Shown: positions 1 to 8,273 of the stretch, piece by piece
Position numbering within the stretch: the first letter of the stretch is position 1
How the letters are laid out: each line of letters begins with the position of its first letter
Origin: Oligella urethralis DSM 7531
GTDB lineage: Bacteria; Pseudomonadota; Gammaproteobacteria; Burkholderiales; Burkholderiaceae_B
DNA: 63,035 nucleotides
Direction: 5' to 3'
Assembly: GCF_000372065.1 (NCBI RefSeq)
Contig: NZ_AQVB01000015.1
Coordinates: 121-63,155, forward strand
Position numbers and translations under genes: made by a program
The notes under the pieces: model-generated
Told to the model about the DNA's origin: nothing
The model's input: only the letters and a program-made list of their open reading frames with translations
The model's database searches: none

Positions 1-238
1 TCATATCACACAAGGATATAACCTTACTATTTCTTCATAACTTAAGCATAAGCACTTAAAACATAATTTATTTCGCTCACCGTCGTGAAACGGCGGTCGC
101 TCACCATGTTAAGTGCCCACACTTATCGGTTGTTTAAATTGTTAAAGAACACTTGGTTGATTTCAACCAGCTAAACCATCCTAACGAATCGCTTAGCTTG
201 TTGCCATCAGCGCTGCTTCGTGAGCAACAAAGATTTAA
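1..238 (-). promoter_or_regulatory. Leader of an rRNA operon running left out of the window
   Basis: Read on the minus strand, this is a classical bacterial pre-16S leader. The antitermination boxA, GTTCTTTAACAATTTA, lies at 150-135, followed by the conserved GTGTGGGCACTTAAC block at about 123-108 and a GC-rich hairpin at about 76-100 (CCGCCGT / ACGACGG with a 3-nt loop). In other proteobacteria this order (boxA, GTGTGGGCACT, hairpin, 16S) holds. The 16S gene itself would start left of base 1 and is not visible. A 16S-23S spacer also carries a boxA, but the promoter just upstream (239-267) favours the leader. No protein gene is credible here. Confidence 0.8.
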
Positions 239-267
239 ATTATGAATCATCTAAATCTATTTGTCAA
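239..267 (-). promoter_or_regulatory. Strong sigma-70 promoter of the rRNA operon
   Basis: On the minus strand there is a perfect -35 box TTGACA (267-262), a 17-nt spacer and a near-consensus -10 box CATAAT (244-239). The DNA upstream of it (about 268-298 on the plus strand) is very A/T-rich, with runs of T and A that resemble an UP element. Its position directly ahead of boxA makes it the rRNA P1 promoter. The remaining stretch 268-631 holds no credible gene; I see only AT-rich DNA there. Confidence 0.8.
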
Positions 268-631
268 CACTTTTTTAAAAAATATTTGAAAATAAATTTT
301 AGCGTGTTGCTTTGAAGCCACCGCATCTGACTGAAACTTTGCTTCGCTAGGGGTTATCCCTAGCTCCCTTAACTGGGAAAGATATGAATTATGAGCTATA
401 TATTTTATGCTGTCAAGCGTATTAGCTTTTGTGGCTGAATTATTGTTGTGTAAAAACACACACATCATCCATGAATCACTTTTAGTATAGCCTTTTTCTC
501 AATTAAAACAAGTACTTTTGAGACTTTTATCATCTCGTGTTTTTCTGGCTTTTTATTTTATCTTGATCTGAGTCAACAAGCCAAAGTTTCCTTGCTTGTT
601 TTTATCAATACACCTAGTAATAATCACTAAA

Positions 632-677
632 ACACTACATATAGTTATTTTTTATAAACAACCACAATATATAGTGA
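632..677 (+). promoter_or_regulatory. Pair of NrdR boxes upstream of nrdG
   Basis: Two copies of the NrdR repressor site (consensus ACACWATATATWGTGT) are present: ACACTACATATAGTTA at 632-647 and CCACAATATATAGTGA at 662-677, 30 bp apart, so on the same face of the helix. NrdR is the general (d)ATP-sensing repressor of ribonucleotide reductase operons. The second box ends immediately before the start codon at 679, so the transcript must begin within or close to it, leaving a very short leader. Confidence 0.75.
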
Positions 678-678
678 T

Positions 679-1140
679 ATGAGAAATTTAAGATACCAAC
701 ATGAGGAGGTTGTGTGGATTGAGGTGCCTGGTGAAGTATCACTCGCCTATCAGTTTACAGGCTGCCCACTACGTTGCAAAGGGTGTCATAGCGCTGACAC
801 TTGGAAAGCGAACTCAGGTGAGATATTAAGCATTGAACATTTCAGTCGACGCTTGCAGCAATATCGTAACTTAATCTCTTGTGTTTTATTTATGGGCGGC
901 GAATGGCTCCCCGATGAATTAACAGTCTATTTAGCCTTGTCCCGCCAAGCTAATTTAAAAACTTGTTTATATACTGGTTTAGAAAAAGAGCAAGTACCTG
1001 CGCAATTACTGCCGCTATTAGATTATTTAAAAACTGGGCCATGGATTCCGGAACTTGGTGGCCTAGATCAATCAAGCACTAACCAACGCTTTATCGATTT
1101 AAAAAACGGCACGCTCCTAAATCACTTATTTTACAAATAG
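679..1140 (+). CDS. nrdG: Anaerobic ribonucleotide reductase activating protein (radical SAM)
   Basis: NrdG-type activase that generates the glycyl radical on NrdD, using S-adenosylmethionine and a 4Fe-4S cluster. The cluster-binding motif CPLRCKGC is visible with cysteines 29, 33 and 36 (CX3CX2C). At 153 residues it has the compact size of the family, and the N-terminus (HEEVVWIEVPGEVSLAYQF) matches the branch of NrdG that differs from the E. coli type. nrdD follows 40 nt downstream in the same direction. No ribosome binding site precedes the ATG; the NrdR box abuts it, so translation may rely on a very short leader. A downstream ATG at about 700 would delete part of the conserved N-terminus. 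Confidence 0.88.
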   Translation: MRNLRYQHEEVVWIEVPGEVSLAYQFTGCPLRCKGCHSADTWKANSGEILSIEHFSRRLQQYRNLISCVLFMGGEWLPDELTVYLALSRQANLKTCLYTGLEKEQVPAQLLPLLDYLKTGPWIPELGGLDQSSTNQRFIDLKNGTLLNHLFYK

Positions 1141-1180
1141 TCAGTTACCCACTCATCTACTTATTGGAAGGATATTAAAA

Positions 1181-2962
1181 ATGATACGCCTCAGCCCCAC
1201 TCAAATCAGCGCTAAACTCGATTTTATGCGGAACTATATGGCCGCTCATAATGCGGCCGACGGCTCAACCATGGATGCCAATGCTAATGTCACCCATAAA
1301 AATATTGCTACCATGGAAAGTGAGCTACTTAAAGACTTTCTTATTCAAATTAATCGTGCACAGGTGAGTGCAAAAATCAACGAGATTTTTGGCCAAGAAT
1401 GGGCTGATGAATATATTCGCCAAATTGAAGCGCATGAAATTTATGTGCACGATGAAACCAGCTTAAAGCCCTATTGTGTATCCGTAACGCTTTATCCATT
1501 TTTACATGATGGTTTAACTAAACTGGGCGGTGAATCAAAAGCACCAAAGCATTTAGATTCTTTTTGTGGCTCATTTGTCAATCTAGTCTTCGCAATCAGT
1601 GCACAGTTTGCCGGTGCCGTAGCCACAGTTGAGTTTCTAAGCTATTTTGACTATTTTGCTCGACAAGATTATGGCGATAATTACTTAGATACACACTCCA
1701 ACGAAATAGCCAATCACTTACAGCATGTTGTTTATAGTATCAACCAACCAGCTGCCGCACGAGGTTATCAAAGTGTTTTTTGGAATATCTCTATTTATGA
1801 TAAATACTACTTTGATGCTATGTTCGGCAACTTTGTGTTTCCGGATTTCAGCAAACCGGTTTGGGAAAGTGTCTCGCGCTTGCAGGACTTTTTCCTAACG
1901 TGGTTTAATCAAGAGCGCACAAAATCTATTCTGACCTTTCCCGTCGTAACAGCGGCCATGCTAACAGGAAACGGTCAATGCAAAGATCAAAGCTTTGCCG
2001 AACACTTGGCAAAGGAGCTGTCAGAAGGTAATTCCTTTTTTATTTACCTCTCCGACAACCCAGATTCATTAGCCTCTTGCTGCCGCTTACGCAACGAAAT
2101 CGAAGACCACACCTTTTCCTATACCTTAGGTGCAGGTGGTGTTGCGACCGGATCAATCAACGTCATCACACTTAATATGAATAGACTAGAGCAAGATGGA
2201 CGTGATCTTGCCACTGAAATAGATAAAATCCACCGTTATCAATACGCCTACCGCCAATTAATGGAAGACTATTTAAAAGCTGGTATGCTCTCAGTTTATG
2301 ATGCCGGTTTTATCAGTATGGACAAACAGTTTCTCACGATTGGCATTAATGGTATGGTTGAGGCAGCAGAATCTCAAGGCATTAAAGCGAGCTATAACCC
2401 CGAGTATATTGACTTTGTACAAAGCCGCTTAAAAACAATTTTTGAAGCCAATAAAAAAGCATCGGCACATTATGGTGTCCGCTTTAATACGGAGTTTGTC
2501 CCAGCAGAAAACTTAGGTGTTAAAAATGCCAAATGGGATAGCGAAGACGGCTATAAAGTTTCTCGCGAATGCTATAACTCCTATTTTTATCCGGTCGAGG
2601 ATGAACGGCTTAATGCGCTAGATAAATTTTTACTGCATGGTAGCGAGTTAGTCGATTACCTAGATGGTGGCTCAGCACTACATTTAAACCTAGATGAAGC
2701 ACTAAGCCAACAGGGTTATAAATCACTCTTTGATATTGCTGCTCGCACAGGTTGCAATTACTTTTGCATTAACGTCAAAATCACTATTTGTAATAGCTGC
2801 AATCACATTGATAAACGTACCTTACAGACTTGCAGCCATTGTGGCTCGACGGACATTGATTACGGCTCCCGCGTCATTGGTTACTTGAAACGAATCTCAG
2901 CCTTTAGCGAGGGACGTCGTAAAGAGCATGCTTTGCGCCACTACCATAGAGATGCGGCGTAA
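1181..2962 (+). CDS. nrdD: Anaerobic (class III) ribonucleoside-triphosphate reductase, short form
   Basis: Glycyl-radical enzyme reducing ribonucleotides to deoxyribonucleotides without oxygen. The C-terminus shows a zinc site (Cys537, 540, 551, 554 as two CXXC pairs) and the glycyl radical motif RVIGYLK with Gly567. A CCRLRN motif lies near residue 300. At 593 residues it is about 120 shorter than the E. coli enzyme: the N-terminal ATP-cone is absent and the protein begins directly in the catalytic domain. It has a good ribosome binding site (GGAAGGA). Cone-less NrdDs form a known subgroup; one from Neisseria bacilliformis was shown to use thioredoxin as reductant, so a non-formate reductant is possible here by inference. 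Confidence 0.9.
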   Translation: MIRLSPTQISAKLDFMRNYMAAHNAADGSTMDANANVTHKNIATMESELLKDFLIQINRAQVSAKINEIFGQEWADEYIRQIEAHEIYVHDETSLKPYCVSVTLYPFLHDGLTKLGGESKAPKHLDSFCGSFVNLVFAISAQFAGAVATVEFLSYFDYFARQDYGDNYLDTHSNEIANHLQHVVYSINQPAAARGYQSVFWNISIYDKYYFDAMFGNFVFPDFSKPVWESVSRLQDFFLTWFNQERTKSILTFPVVTAAMLTGNGQCKDQSFAEHLAKELSEGNSFFIYLSDNPDSLASCCRLRNEIEDHTFSYTLGAGGVATGSINVITLNMNRLEQDGRDLATEIDKIHRYQYAYRQLMEDYLKAGMLSVYDAGFISMDKQFLTIGINGMVEAAESQGIKASYNPEYIDFVQSRLKTIFEANKKASAHYGVRFNTEFVPAENLGVKNAKWDSEDGYKVSRECYNSYFYPVEDERLNALDKFLLHGSELVDYLDGGSALHLNLDEALSQQGYKSLFDIAARTGCNYFCINVKITICNSCNHIDKRTLQTCSHCGSTDIDYGSRVIGYLKRISAFSEGRRKEHALRHYHRDAA

Positions 2963-2986
2963 TCATTCATCCCTTTTACAGCAATC

Positions 2987-3014
2987 AACGGCGTGAGTTA
3001 ATTCACGCCGTTTT
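2987..3014 (+). terminator. Rho-independent terminator of nrdGD
   Basis: Perfect stem AACGGCGTGA / TCACGCCGTT with a 6-nt loop followed by TTTT, 25 nt after the nrdD stop codon. Confidence 0.85.
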
Positions 3015-3063
3015 GAATTAATCTCCCATCATATCAATATCGAAGTTTTCGCCTCACGTAAAT

Positions 3064-3215
3064 AGCGCTGCCAAACTCCTAAACCATATAAAAGGCAAAA
3101 CACACTCAGCATCAGTGAAATCTCATACGAATGCGGTTACAAGCACGTCTCTAATTTCACTCAAGCTTTTAAACAATATTTTCACTGCACACCGGCTGAA
3201 ATTCGAAAGCCTTAA
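3064..3215 (+). pseudogene. Remnant of an AraC-family transcriptional regulator
   Basis: Only the C-terminal helix-turn-helix half of an AraC/XylS regulator is recognisable. The frame from 3117 reads EISYECGYKHVSNFTQAFKQ and continues through YFHCTPAEIRKP to a stop at 3215, the typical second HTH and end of the family. Upstream, the match shifts frame: AAKLLNHIKGK is read from 3067 in another frame. The rest of the about 280-residue gene is missing. It lies between the nrdD terminator and phnD, so it may once have controlled the phn genes. No intact start or ribosome binding site is present. Confidence 0.75.
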
Positions 3216-3347
3216 CTTGCTGTTTCGAATCAAGACACTGAGCTCTCCCGGACTCCTCTTTTTCCATTCATGAAACTGAAATAATACATTGCTAACATCA
3301 TGTCATTAATCGACACTTTACTTACAACCAACTGAAAAGGACACGGA

Positions 3348-4298
3348 ATGTTCAACTTCAAAAACCTGGCACTAGCCACCTTACTTGCTGTTTTACCCTT
3401 TAGCAGCCACGCCCTCGACTCACGTTTTACCGATGCGGACGGTGATTTAGTGGCAGATGCGCCAACCGATCCTAAAGATTGGATTGACCCAGCGACCTTA
3501 GTATTTTCTTATACACCCGTTGAGGATCCGGCTGTTTACGCTGAAGTGTGGAAAGAGTTTATTGATCACTTAGCTGCCGAAACCGGTAAAAAAGTTCAAT
3601 TCTTCCCAGTACAAAGCAATGCCGCTCAATTAGAGGCGATGCGCGCTGGTCGTTTACACGTTGCGGGCTTTAACACTGGCTCTAACCCATTAGCTGTTAA
3701 CTGCGCTGGTTTTGTACCGTTTGCCATGATGGCTTCTAACGACGACCGTTATGGCTATGAAATGGAAATCCTAACCTACCCCGGTAGCGGCATTGAAAAA
3801 GTAGAAGATATTCGTGGCAAAAAACTAGCCTTTACCTCAGAAACTTCCAACTCTGGTTATAAAGCGCCCTCAGCGCTATTAAAACAAGAGTTTAAGATGG
3901 AGGCCGGCAAAGACTTTGAACCCGTATTTAGCGGTAAGCACGATAACTCTATCTTAGGTGTTGCCAATAAAGACTACCCTGCTGCTGCCATTGCCAACTC
4001 CGTCTTATCTCGTATGCTTGAGCGTGATGTTGTAAAAGCTGATCAGCTCGTATCTATCTATAAATCGCAGTCATTCCCAACCACAGGCTATGGCTATGTG
4101 TATAACTTAAAGCCAGAGTTAGCTGAAAAAGTAAAAGCTGCATTCTTCAACTTTAATTGGGAAGGTACAGGCTTAGCTAAGGAATTTAACCATGTGAACC
4201 CACCACAGGAAAAATTCATGCCTATTTCCTTTAAAGAACACTGGAAAGTTGTGCGTGACATTGATGCCGCCATGAACGTCAGCTACGACTGCAAATAA
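3348..4298 (+). CDS. phnD: Phosphonate/phosphite/phosphate ABC transporter substrate-binding protein
   Basis: Periplasmic solute-binding protein of the PhnD family (316 residues). A signal peptide of about 22 residues ends SSHA before LDSRF. The mature N-terminus carries the family's acidic DADGDLVAD stretch followed by FSYTPVEDPAVY, and later SETSNSGYKAPSALL lines the oxyanion pocket region. It is the first gene of a four-gene ABC importer (phnD-phnC-phnE-phnE), 15 nt before phnC, with ribosome binding site AAAGGA. No C-P lyase, phosphonatase or phosphite dehydrogenase genes follow, so phosphonate, phosphite and phosphate cannot be told apart from the sequence. I see no clear Pho box upstream. 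Confidence 0.88.
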   Translation: MFNFKNLALATLLAVLPFSSHALDSRFTDADGDLVADAPTDPKDWIDPATLVFSYTPVEDPAVYAEVWKEFIDHLAAETGKKVQFFPVQSNAAQLEAMRAGRLHVAGFNTGSNPLAVNCAGFVPFAMMASNDDRYGYEMEILTYPGSGIEKVEDIRGKKLAFTSETSNSGYKAPSALLKQEFKMEAGKDFEPVFSGKHDNSILGVANKDYPAAAIANSVLSRMLERDVVKADQLVSIYKSQSFPTTGYGYVYNLKPELAEKVKAAFFNFNWEGTGLAKEFNHVNPPQEKFMPISFKEHWKVVRDIDAAMNVSYDCK

Positions 4299-4313
4299 TT
4301 TAAAGGTATATTA

Positions 4314-5153
4314 ATGCTTAAACTTGTTGACCTTGAAAAGCGCTACAACACTAATGAACCAGTGCTTAAGGGGATCAACCTTGAAGTCCAATCAGGTGAA
4401 GTAATTGGCCTGATTGGACCTTCAGGCGCAGGGAAATCAACCCTTATCCGTTGTGTTAATCGCTTAGTCGAGCCCAGCAATGGCGCTATTTTGCTTCAAG
4501 GTAACGATCTCAACAAATTATCCAAAAAGCAACTGCGACATGAACGTCGCCGTATTGGCATGATCTTCCAAGAATATGCCTTGATTGAGCGTCTAACGGT
4601 GATGGAAAATGTCCTATCCGGTCGCTTGGGACAGATGGGCTTTTGGAATAGCTGGTTTCGTCGCTTTAACCCAGAAGATATTAGCGAAGCCTATGAATTA
4701 TTAGACCGCGTTGGTCTAAAAGGTAAAGAAAACAACCGTGCTGATGAGCTGTCCGGCGGTCAGCGTCAACGTGTCGGTATTGCCCGTGCCTTAATTCAGC
4801 GCCCCGATCTATTACTGATTGATGAACCGACTGCTAGCTTAGACCCTAAGACCTCGCGGCAAATCATGCGTCTCATTATCGAACTATGTCGTGAACGTGG
4901 CCTTGCTGCCATTATTAATATTCATGATGTGGTGCTAGCAAGCGAGTTCTTGCCACGCATCGTCGGTTTACGTGCCGGTTCAGTGGTATTTGATGGGCCT
5001 GCTAAAGCGCTCAATGACACCGTACTCAGTACCATTTATGGCGATGAGGACTGGACCGCTATTTGTAAGAAAATCGCTGCTCAAAGCACCGTTGACTCTG
5101 AAACCGAAGATAGCTCAACGGCGCTAAAAGATGCTGCCGTCTCTGCGGCTTAA
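4314..5153 (+). CDS. phnC: Phosphonate-type ABC transporter ATP-binding protein
   Basis: ATPase of the PhnCDE importer. Walker [10 protein letters not shown] is at residues 35-43, the signature [15 protein letters not shown] near 145 and Walker [14 protein letters not shown] after it, in normal order for an ABC subunit. At 279 residues it is slightly longer than usual because of a polar Ser/Ala/Thr-rich tail. It lies 15 nt after phnD and 13 nt before the first permease gene, so the four genes form one operon. Confidence 0.9.
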   Translation: MLKLVDLEKRYNTNEPVLKGINLEVQSGEVIGLIGPSGAGKSTLIRCVNRLVEPSNGAILLQGNDLNKLSKKQLRHERRRIGMIFQEYALIERLTVMENVLSGRLGQMGFWNSWFRRFNPEDISEAYELLDRVGLKGKENNRADELSGGQRQRVGIARALIQRPDLLLIDEPTASLDPKTSRQIMRLIIELCRERGLAAIINIHDVVLASEFLPRIVGLRAGSVVFDGPAKALNDTVLSTIYGDEDWTAICKKIAAQSTVDSETEDSSTALKDAAVSAA

Positions 5154-5166
5154 AGGATTGACATTG

Positions 5167-5991
5167 ATGAATAATCCGTCTAATTCCTTGATGCCGCCCG
5201 CCTATCCTAGCCAATGGAAAAAGCCACCTTTTATTCGTAATCCATTAACTCGCTATGGCTTACTGCTTGGGGCTGTTATTTATTTGGCCTTAAGTATCGG
5301 CTCCCTTGAGATTAACTGGGTCCGCTTAAGCCAAGGTTGGGAGCGTGCGTGGATTTTTATTAAAGGCTTTTTAAGCCCTGACTTCACTACCCGCAGTGCC
5401 GATATTTGGCAAGGCATGGTAGAGAGCTTAACAATGGCGCTGACCTCAACCGCGGCCGGCATCATTATCTCTATTCCCATTGCCATCGGTGCCGCAAAAA
5501 ACTTGAGCCCCACCTGGATTTATCTATTATGCCGCGGCATTATCGCTATTTCCAGAACCTTAAATGAAATTATCGTGGCCATTTTTATGGTGGCTTTATT
5601 TGGCTTTGGGGCTTTTGCGGGTTTTCTAACCCTAAGCTTTGCCACTATCGGCTTTTTAGCCAAGCTCTTGGCAGAGGATATTGAAGAAATCCAAACTTCT
5701 CAATTGGAAGCGATGGAAGCCACGGGTGCTAGTTTCATACAAACCTTAGACTTTGCCGTATTGACTCAATGTCTGCCGCGCTTAGTCGGTCTCTCACTGT
5801 ATCGTCTCGATATTAATTTCCGCGAATCGGCGGTCATTGGTATTGTCGGTGCAGGCGGTATTGGTGGTACCTTGGGCACCTCCATGGATCGCTATGAGTA
5901 CAGCTCTGCTGCGGCGATTTTGCTCTTAATTATTGCGGTCGTCATGATTGCTGAATACTGCTCCAGTATTGTTCGTAGGAAAATGTTATGA
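5167..5991 (+). CDS. phnE: Phosphonate-type ABC transporter permease 1
   Basis: Inner-membrane permease of the importer, 274 residues with about six hydrophobic segments and the ABC-permease coupling loop EAMEATGASFIQTLDF. I chose ATG 5167 because AAGGA lies 9 nt before it and it follows the phnC stop; an upstream start at 5131 would overlap phnC and lacks a site. The last 4 nt overlap the next permease gene (ATGA). Two separate PhnE subunits form the heterodimeric channel seen in several PhnCDEE systems. Confidence 0.87.
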   Translation: MNNPSNSLMPPAYPSQWKKPPFIRNPLTRYGLLLGAVIYLALSIGSLEINWVRLSQGWERAWIFIKGFLSPDFTTRSADIWQGMVESLTMALTSTAAGIIISIPIAIGAAKNLSPTWIYLLCRGIIAISRTLNEIIVAIFMVALFGFGAFAGFLTLSFATIGFLAKLLAEDIEEIQTSQLEAMEATGASFIQTLDFAVLTQCLPRLVGLSLYRLDINFRESAVIGIVGAGGIGGTLGTSMDRYEYSSAAAILLLIIAVVMIAEYCSSIVRRKML

Positions 5992-6812
5992 GTAGTAGTT
6001 TAAGTGTTAATACTCAAACAATGCGCCAATGGCATAAGCGCACTCCCGTACAAAATGCCACTGTTTTTATGCTTTGGTTGGTGACCATTGCCTTTGTGCT
6101 ATGGACCTTCCAAGTAATGACCAAAGACACGATTTGGGCCTTTGTAATGGATGCGCCACGCCAAATGCAGGATATTGGTGGTCGCATGTTCCCGCCCAAC
6201 TGGCAGTCCATGAAAGAGCTTTGGTGGCCTCTCTGGGAGACCTTAAATATCGCTACCCTAGGTACCTTATTGGGCGCAATCTTGGCAGTGCCTGTGGCCT
6301 TTTTAGCAGCACGTAACACCACACCGAGTGCAGCGCTATTAAGACCCCTTGCGCTACTGATTATCGTCTCTTCACGCTCGATTAACTCATTAATTTGGGC
6401 TTTATTATTGGTGTCAATTTTAGGCCCCGGGGTACTAGCCGGCATCATTGCGATTGCACTACGTTCGATCGGCTTTATCGGTAAATTGCTGTATGAGGCG
6501 ATTGAGGAAATTCGTCAAGAACCAGTGGAAGCAATTATCGCCACGGGTGCCAAACCATCTCAGGTGATTACATGGGGCGTGTTTCCGCAAATCGCACCTA
6601 CCCTAGCTGGTATTTGCGTTTTCCGTTGGGATATTAATATCCGTGAATCCACCGTACTCGGTCTAGTCGGTGCGGGTGGTATGGGTTTAAAGCTGAATGC
6701 AGCCCTCAATACACTGGCTTGGCCTAAAGTGACGATGATTCTTATCGTCATCTTTGCGACGGTGATCGTGAGCGAGTGGGTGACAATGAAGCTCAGACAA
6801 AAACTCATTTAA
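5988..6812 (+). CDS. phnE: Phosphonate-type ABC transporter permease 2
   Basis: Second permease, also 274 residues, with the coupling loop EAIIATGAKPSQVITWGVFP and a conserved WDINIRESTVLGLVGAGG segment paralleling LDINFRESAVIGIVGAGG of its partner. The two probably arose by duplication. It is translationally coupled to the preceding gene by a 4-nt overlap and ends the operon before a stem-loop. Confidence 0.88.
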   Translation: MSSSLSVNTQTMRQWHKRTPVQNATVFMLWLVTIAFVLWTFQVMTKDTIWAFVMDAPRQMQDIGGRMFPPNWQSMKELWWPLWETLNIATLGTLLGAILAVPVAFLAARNTTPSAALLRPLALLIIVSSRSINSLIWALLLVSILGPGVLAGIIAIALRSIGFIGKLLYEAIEEIRQEPVEAIIATGAKPSQVITWGVFPQIAPTLAGICVFRWDINIRESTVLGLVGAGGMGLKLNAALNTLAWPKVTMILIVIFATVIVSEWVTMKLRQKLI

Positions 6813-6850
6813 GCCAACCTCCCGCCATACAAATCGGCATCAATCTCAGA

Positions 6851-6888
6851 AAAGCATTAAGCATGCGAAAAATCATGCTTAGTGCTTT
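6851..6888 (+). terminator. Probable terminator hairpin after the phn operon
   Basis: Long imperfect stem AAAGCATTAAGCATG / CATGCTTAGTGCTTT, 39 nt after the last phn stop codon, with an A-rich loop but only a short U tail (TTTAT). The rest of 6889-7128 holds a 110-nt open stretch (about 6909-7020) that I cannot assign and no clear promoter. Confidence 0.5.
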
Positions 6889-7128
6889 ATCTGATCTGTA
6901 AATTTTCAGCTGCTAATGATAGAATCTGTAGTGGCTATAACCAGCCTAATACTTTAGTCGCAGATTGGCGTATTAAAGCGGTTATAAAAGCTTACAAACT
7001 GAAGCATCCTATTGACAGTTAAGACGCTGAATTAGCCTGAGAAACAGTATAATTTAGAGTTGCTGTTAGGAGTTTTCCCTTTAACCTTGATTTGTATTTC
7101 ACAATATACTAAAATAGCAAAAGATAAT

Positions 7129-7431
7129 ATGAACATTGAAGCCAAAGATTTAGAAACTTTATCCAAAGACGCTGCGGATTTTATCAAAACCCTAGGTAAT
7201 CCGCATCGACTGTTAATTCTCTGTCTACTCGCTGAAAATGCTGAGATGAGTGTTGGTCAGATTCATCAGTATTCGAGTCTTAGCCAATCCGCCTTATCCC
7301 AACATATTGCGATTATGCGCAAAGAGGGTTTGATTGATTACCGTCGCCAGGCGCAAACGCTTAACTATCGTATTATCGATGAGCGTGTGTTTAAGATCGT
7401 GACTTCGCTCAAGGAGATTTTCTGTCCCTAG
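7129..7431 (+). CDS. ygaV: ArsR-family repressor, YgaV/BigR/SqrR type
   Basis: Winged-helix ArsR-family repressor of 100 residues. It aligns closely by eye with E. coli YgaV: NPHRLLILCLL near the start and a C-terminal LKEIFCP. The two cysteines, Cys32 and Cys99, match the pair that forms the sulfide/persulfide-responsive tetrasulfide switch in SqrR/BigR-type proteins; no metal-binding ELCVCDL motif is present, so it is not a metal sensor. I chose ATG 7129; an upstream TTG at 7060 would add an unconserved extension. It lies 45 nt before a membrane rhodanese gene, as in ygaVP. Regulation by reactive sulfur is inferred from the family. Confidence 0.82.
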   Translation: MNIEAKDLETLSKDAADFIKTLGNPHRLLILCLLAENAEMSVGQIHQYSSLSQSALSQHIAIMRKEGLIDYRRQAQTLNYRIIDERVFKIVTSLKEIFCP

Positions 7432-7476
7432 TCCGCACTAGGACACCATTAACCTTATTTATTTTTGATTTGACCT

Positions 7477-7992
7477 ATGACTTTAGCACTCATTACTGCC
7501 GAGCAGGCTGCTCAACTGGTTAAAGAAGGCGCTATCTTAGTTGATATTCGCTCAGCGGCTGAATATCGCAATCGCCATATTCCTGACTCCATTAATCACA
7601 CGGTAGACGAGTTATCAACCGTCCAACTACCGGCTGACCGCGTTGTGATTTTCTTATGTCAATCCGGTATGCGTACCCGCACAAATGCAAATAAACTAGC
7701 TGCCGCCGCACAACAAGCAAAGGCATTTTACATTCTTGAGGGCGGTATTGACAGCTGGCAAAAGCAAGGTCTTCCTGTGGAAGTCGTCGCTAATGCACCG
7801 TTAGAGCTACAGCGCCAAGTTCAAATCGCTGTGGGTTTGATGGTAATTTTAGGGGTTGTTTTAGGTACATGGATTAATCCAGCTTGGTACATTTTAAGCG
7901 CCTTTGCCGGTGCGGGTTTATTAGTCGCTGGTCTAACCGGGTTCTGCGGTTTAGCCAGACTGTTGATGTTAGCCCCCTGGAATCGGGTCTGA
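7477..7992 (+). CDS. ygaP: Membrane-anchored rhodanese (YgaP-like)
   Basis: Sulfurtransferase with an N-terminal cytoplasmic rhodanese domain (residues 1-105, catalytic Cys61 in CQSGMRT) followed by two transmembrane segments (about 112-132 and 138-158, DUF2892 type) and a terminal FCGLARLL. Length and order match E. coli YgaP (about 174 residues). It probably handles or exports thiol-bound sulfur at the inner membrane. It is the target gene of the preceding repressor by context. Handling reactive sulfur could help a cell that releases sulfite from taurine, but that link is speculative. Confidence 0.82.
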   Translation: MTLALITAEQAAQLVKEGAILVDIRSAAEYRNRHIPDSINHTVDELSTVQLPADRVVIFLCQSGMRTRTNANKLAAAAQQAKAFYILEGGIDSWQKQGLPVEVVANAPLELQRQVQIAVGLMVILGVVLGTWINPAWYILSAFAGAGLLVAGLTGFCGLARLLMLAPWNRV

Positions 7993-8065
7993 TCTTCAAC
8001 GCTACTAGCATAGCGAGTCGCAAGTTTTGCGCTGCAGCCATCCGTATTTTCAGCCTCTCACTGCT

Positions 8066-8083
8066 AGCACCCTAGGGGTGCTT
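8066..8083 (+). terminator. Short GC-rich hairpin after ygaP
   Basis: AGCACCCTAGGGGTGCT forms a short stem about 75 nt after the ygaP stop, followed by TTC. It is a weak terminator candidate. In the rest of 7993-8273 I see no gene and no clear regulatory element beyond AT-rich DNA before the next start. Confidence 0.4.
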
Positions 8084-8273
8084 CATATCACCCCTCACCA
8101 CCATTCAAATGATGCAATGCATCACCTCGCTGCCAATGTGCGCACAACTGCCGTCCCTCAGGCAGCGCCTTTGACAAAAATTTCTCCACAGGCGCCAGTT
8201 TAAAACACAGCTTTCTTTGCTTACGTTATGATTCAAGCTTTACAATTTGAATTACACACTCACGGAGTATGTC

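Noticed and set aside
247-468. A 73-codon minus-strand reading frame near the left edge
   Set aside because: It overlaps the rRNA promoter and UP-like DNA, has no recognisable motif and no ribosome binding site.
6014-6448. A 144-codon minus-strand reading frame opposite the second phnE
   Set aside because: It is the antisense shadow of a clearly conserved permease gene and has no family features.
6909-7020. Open stretch with DWRIKAVIKAYKLKHP before a stop
   Set aside because: It has no start, no recognised family and could be chance; not reported as a pseudogene.
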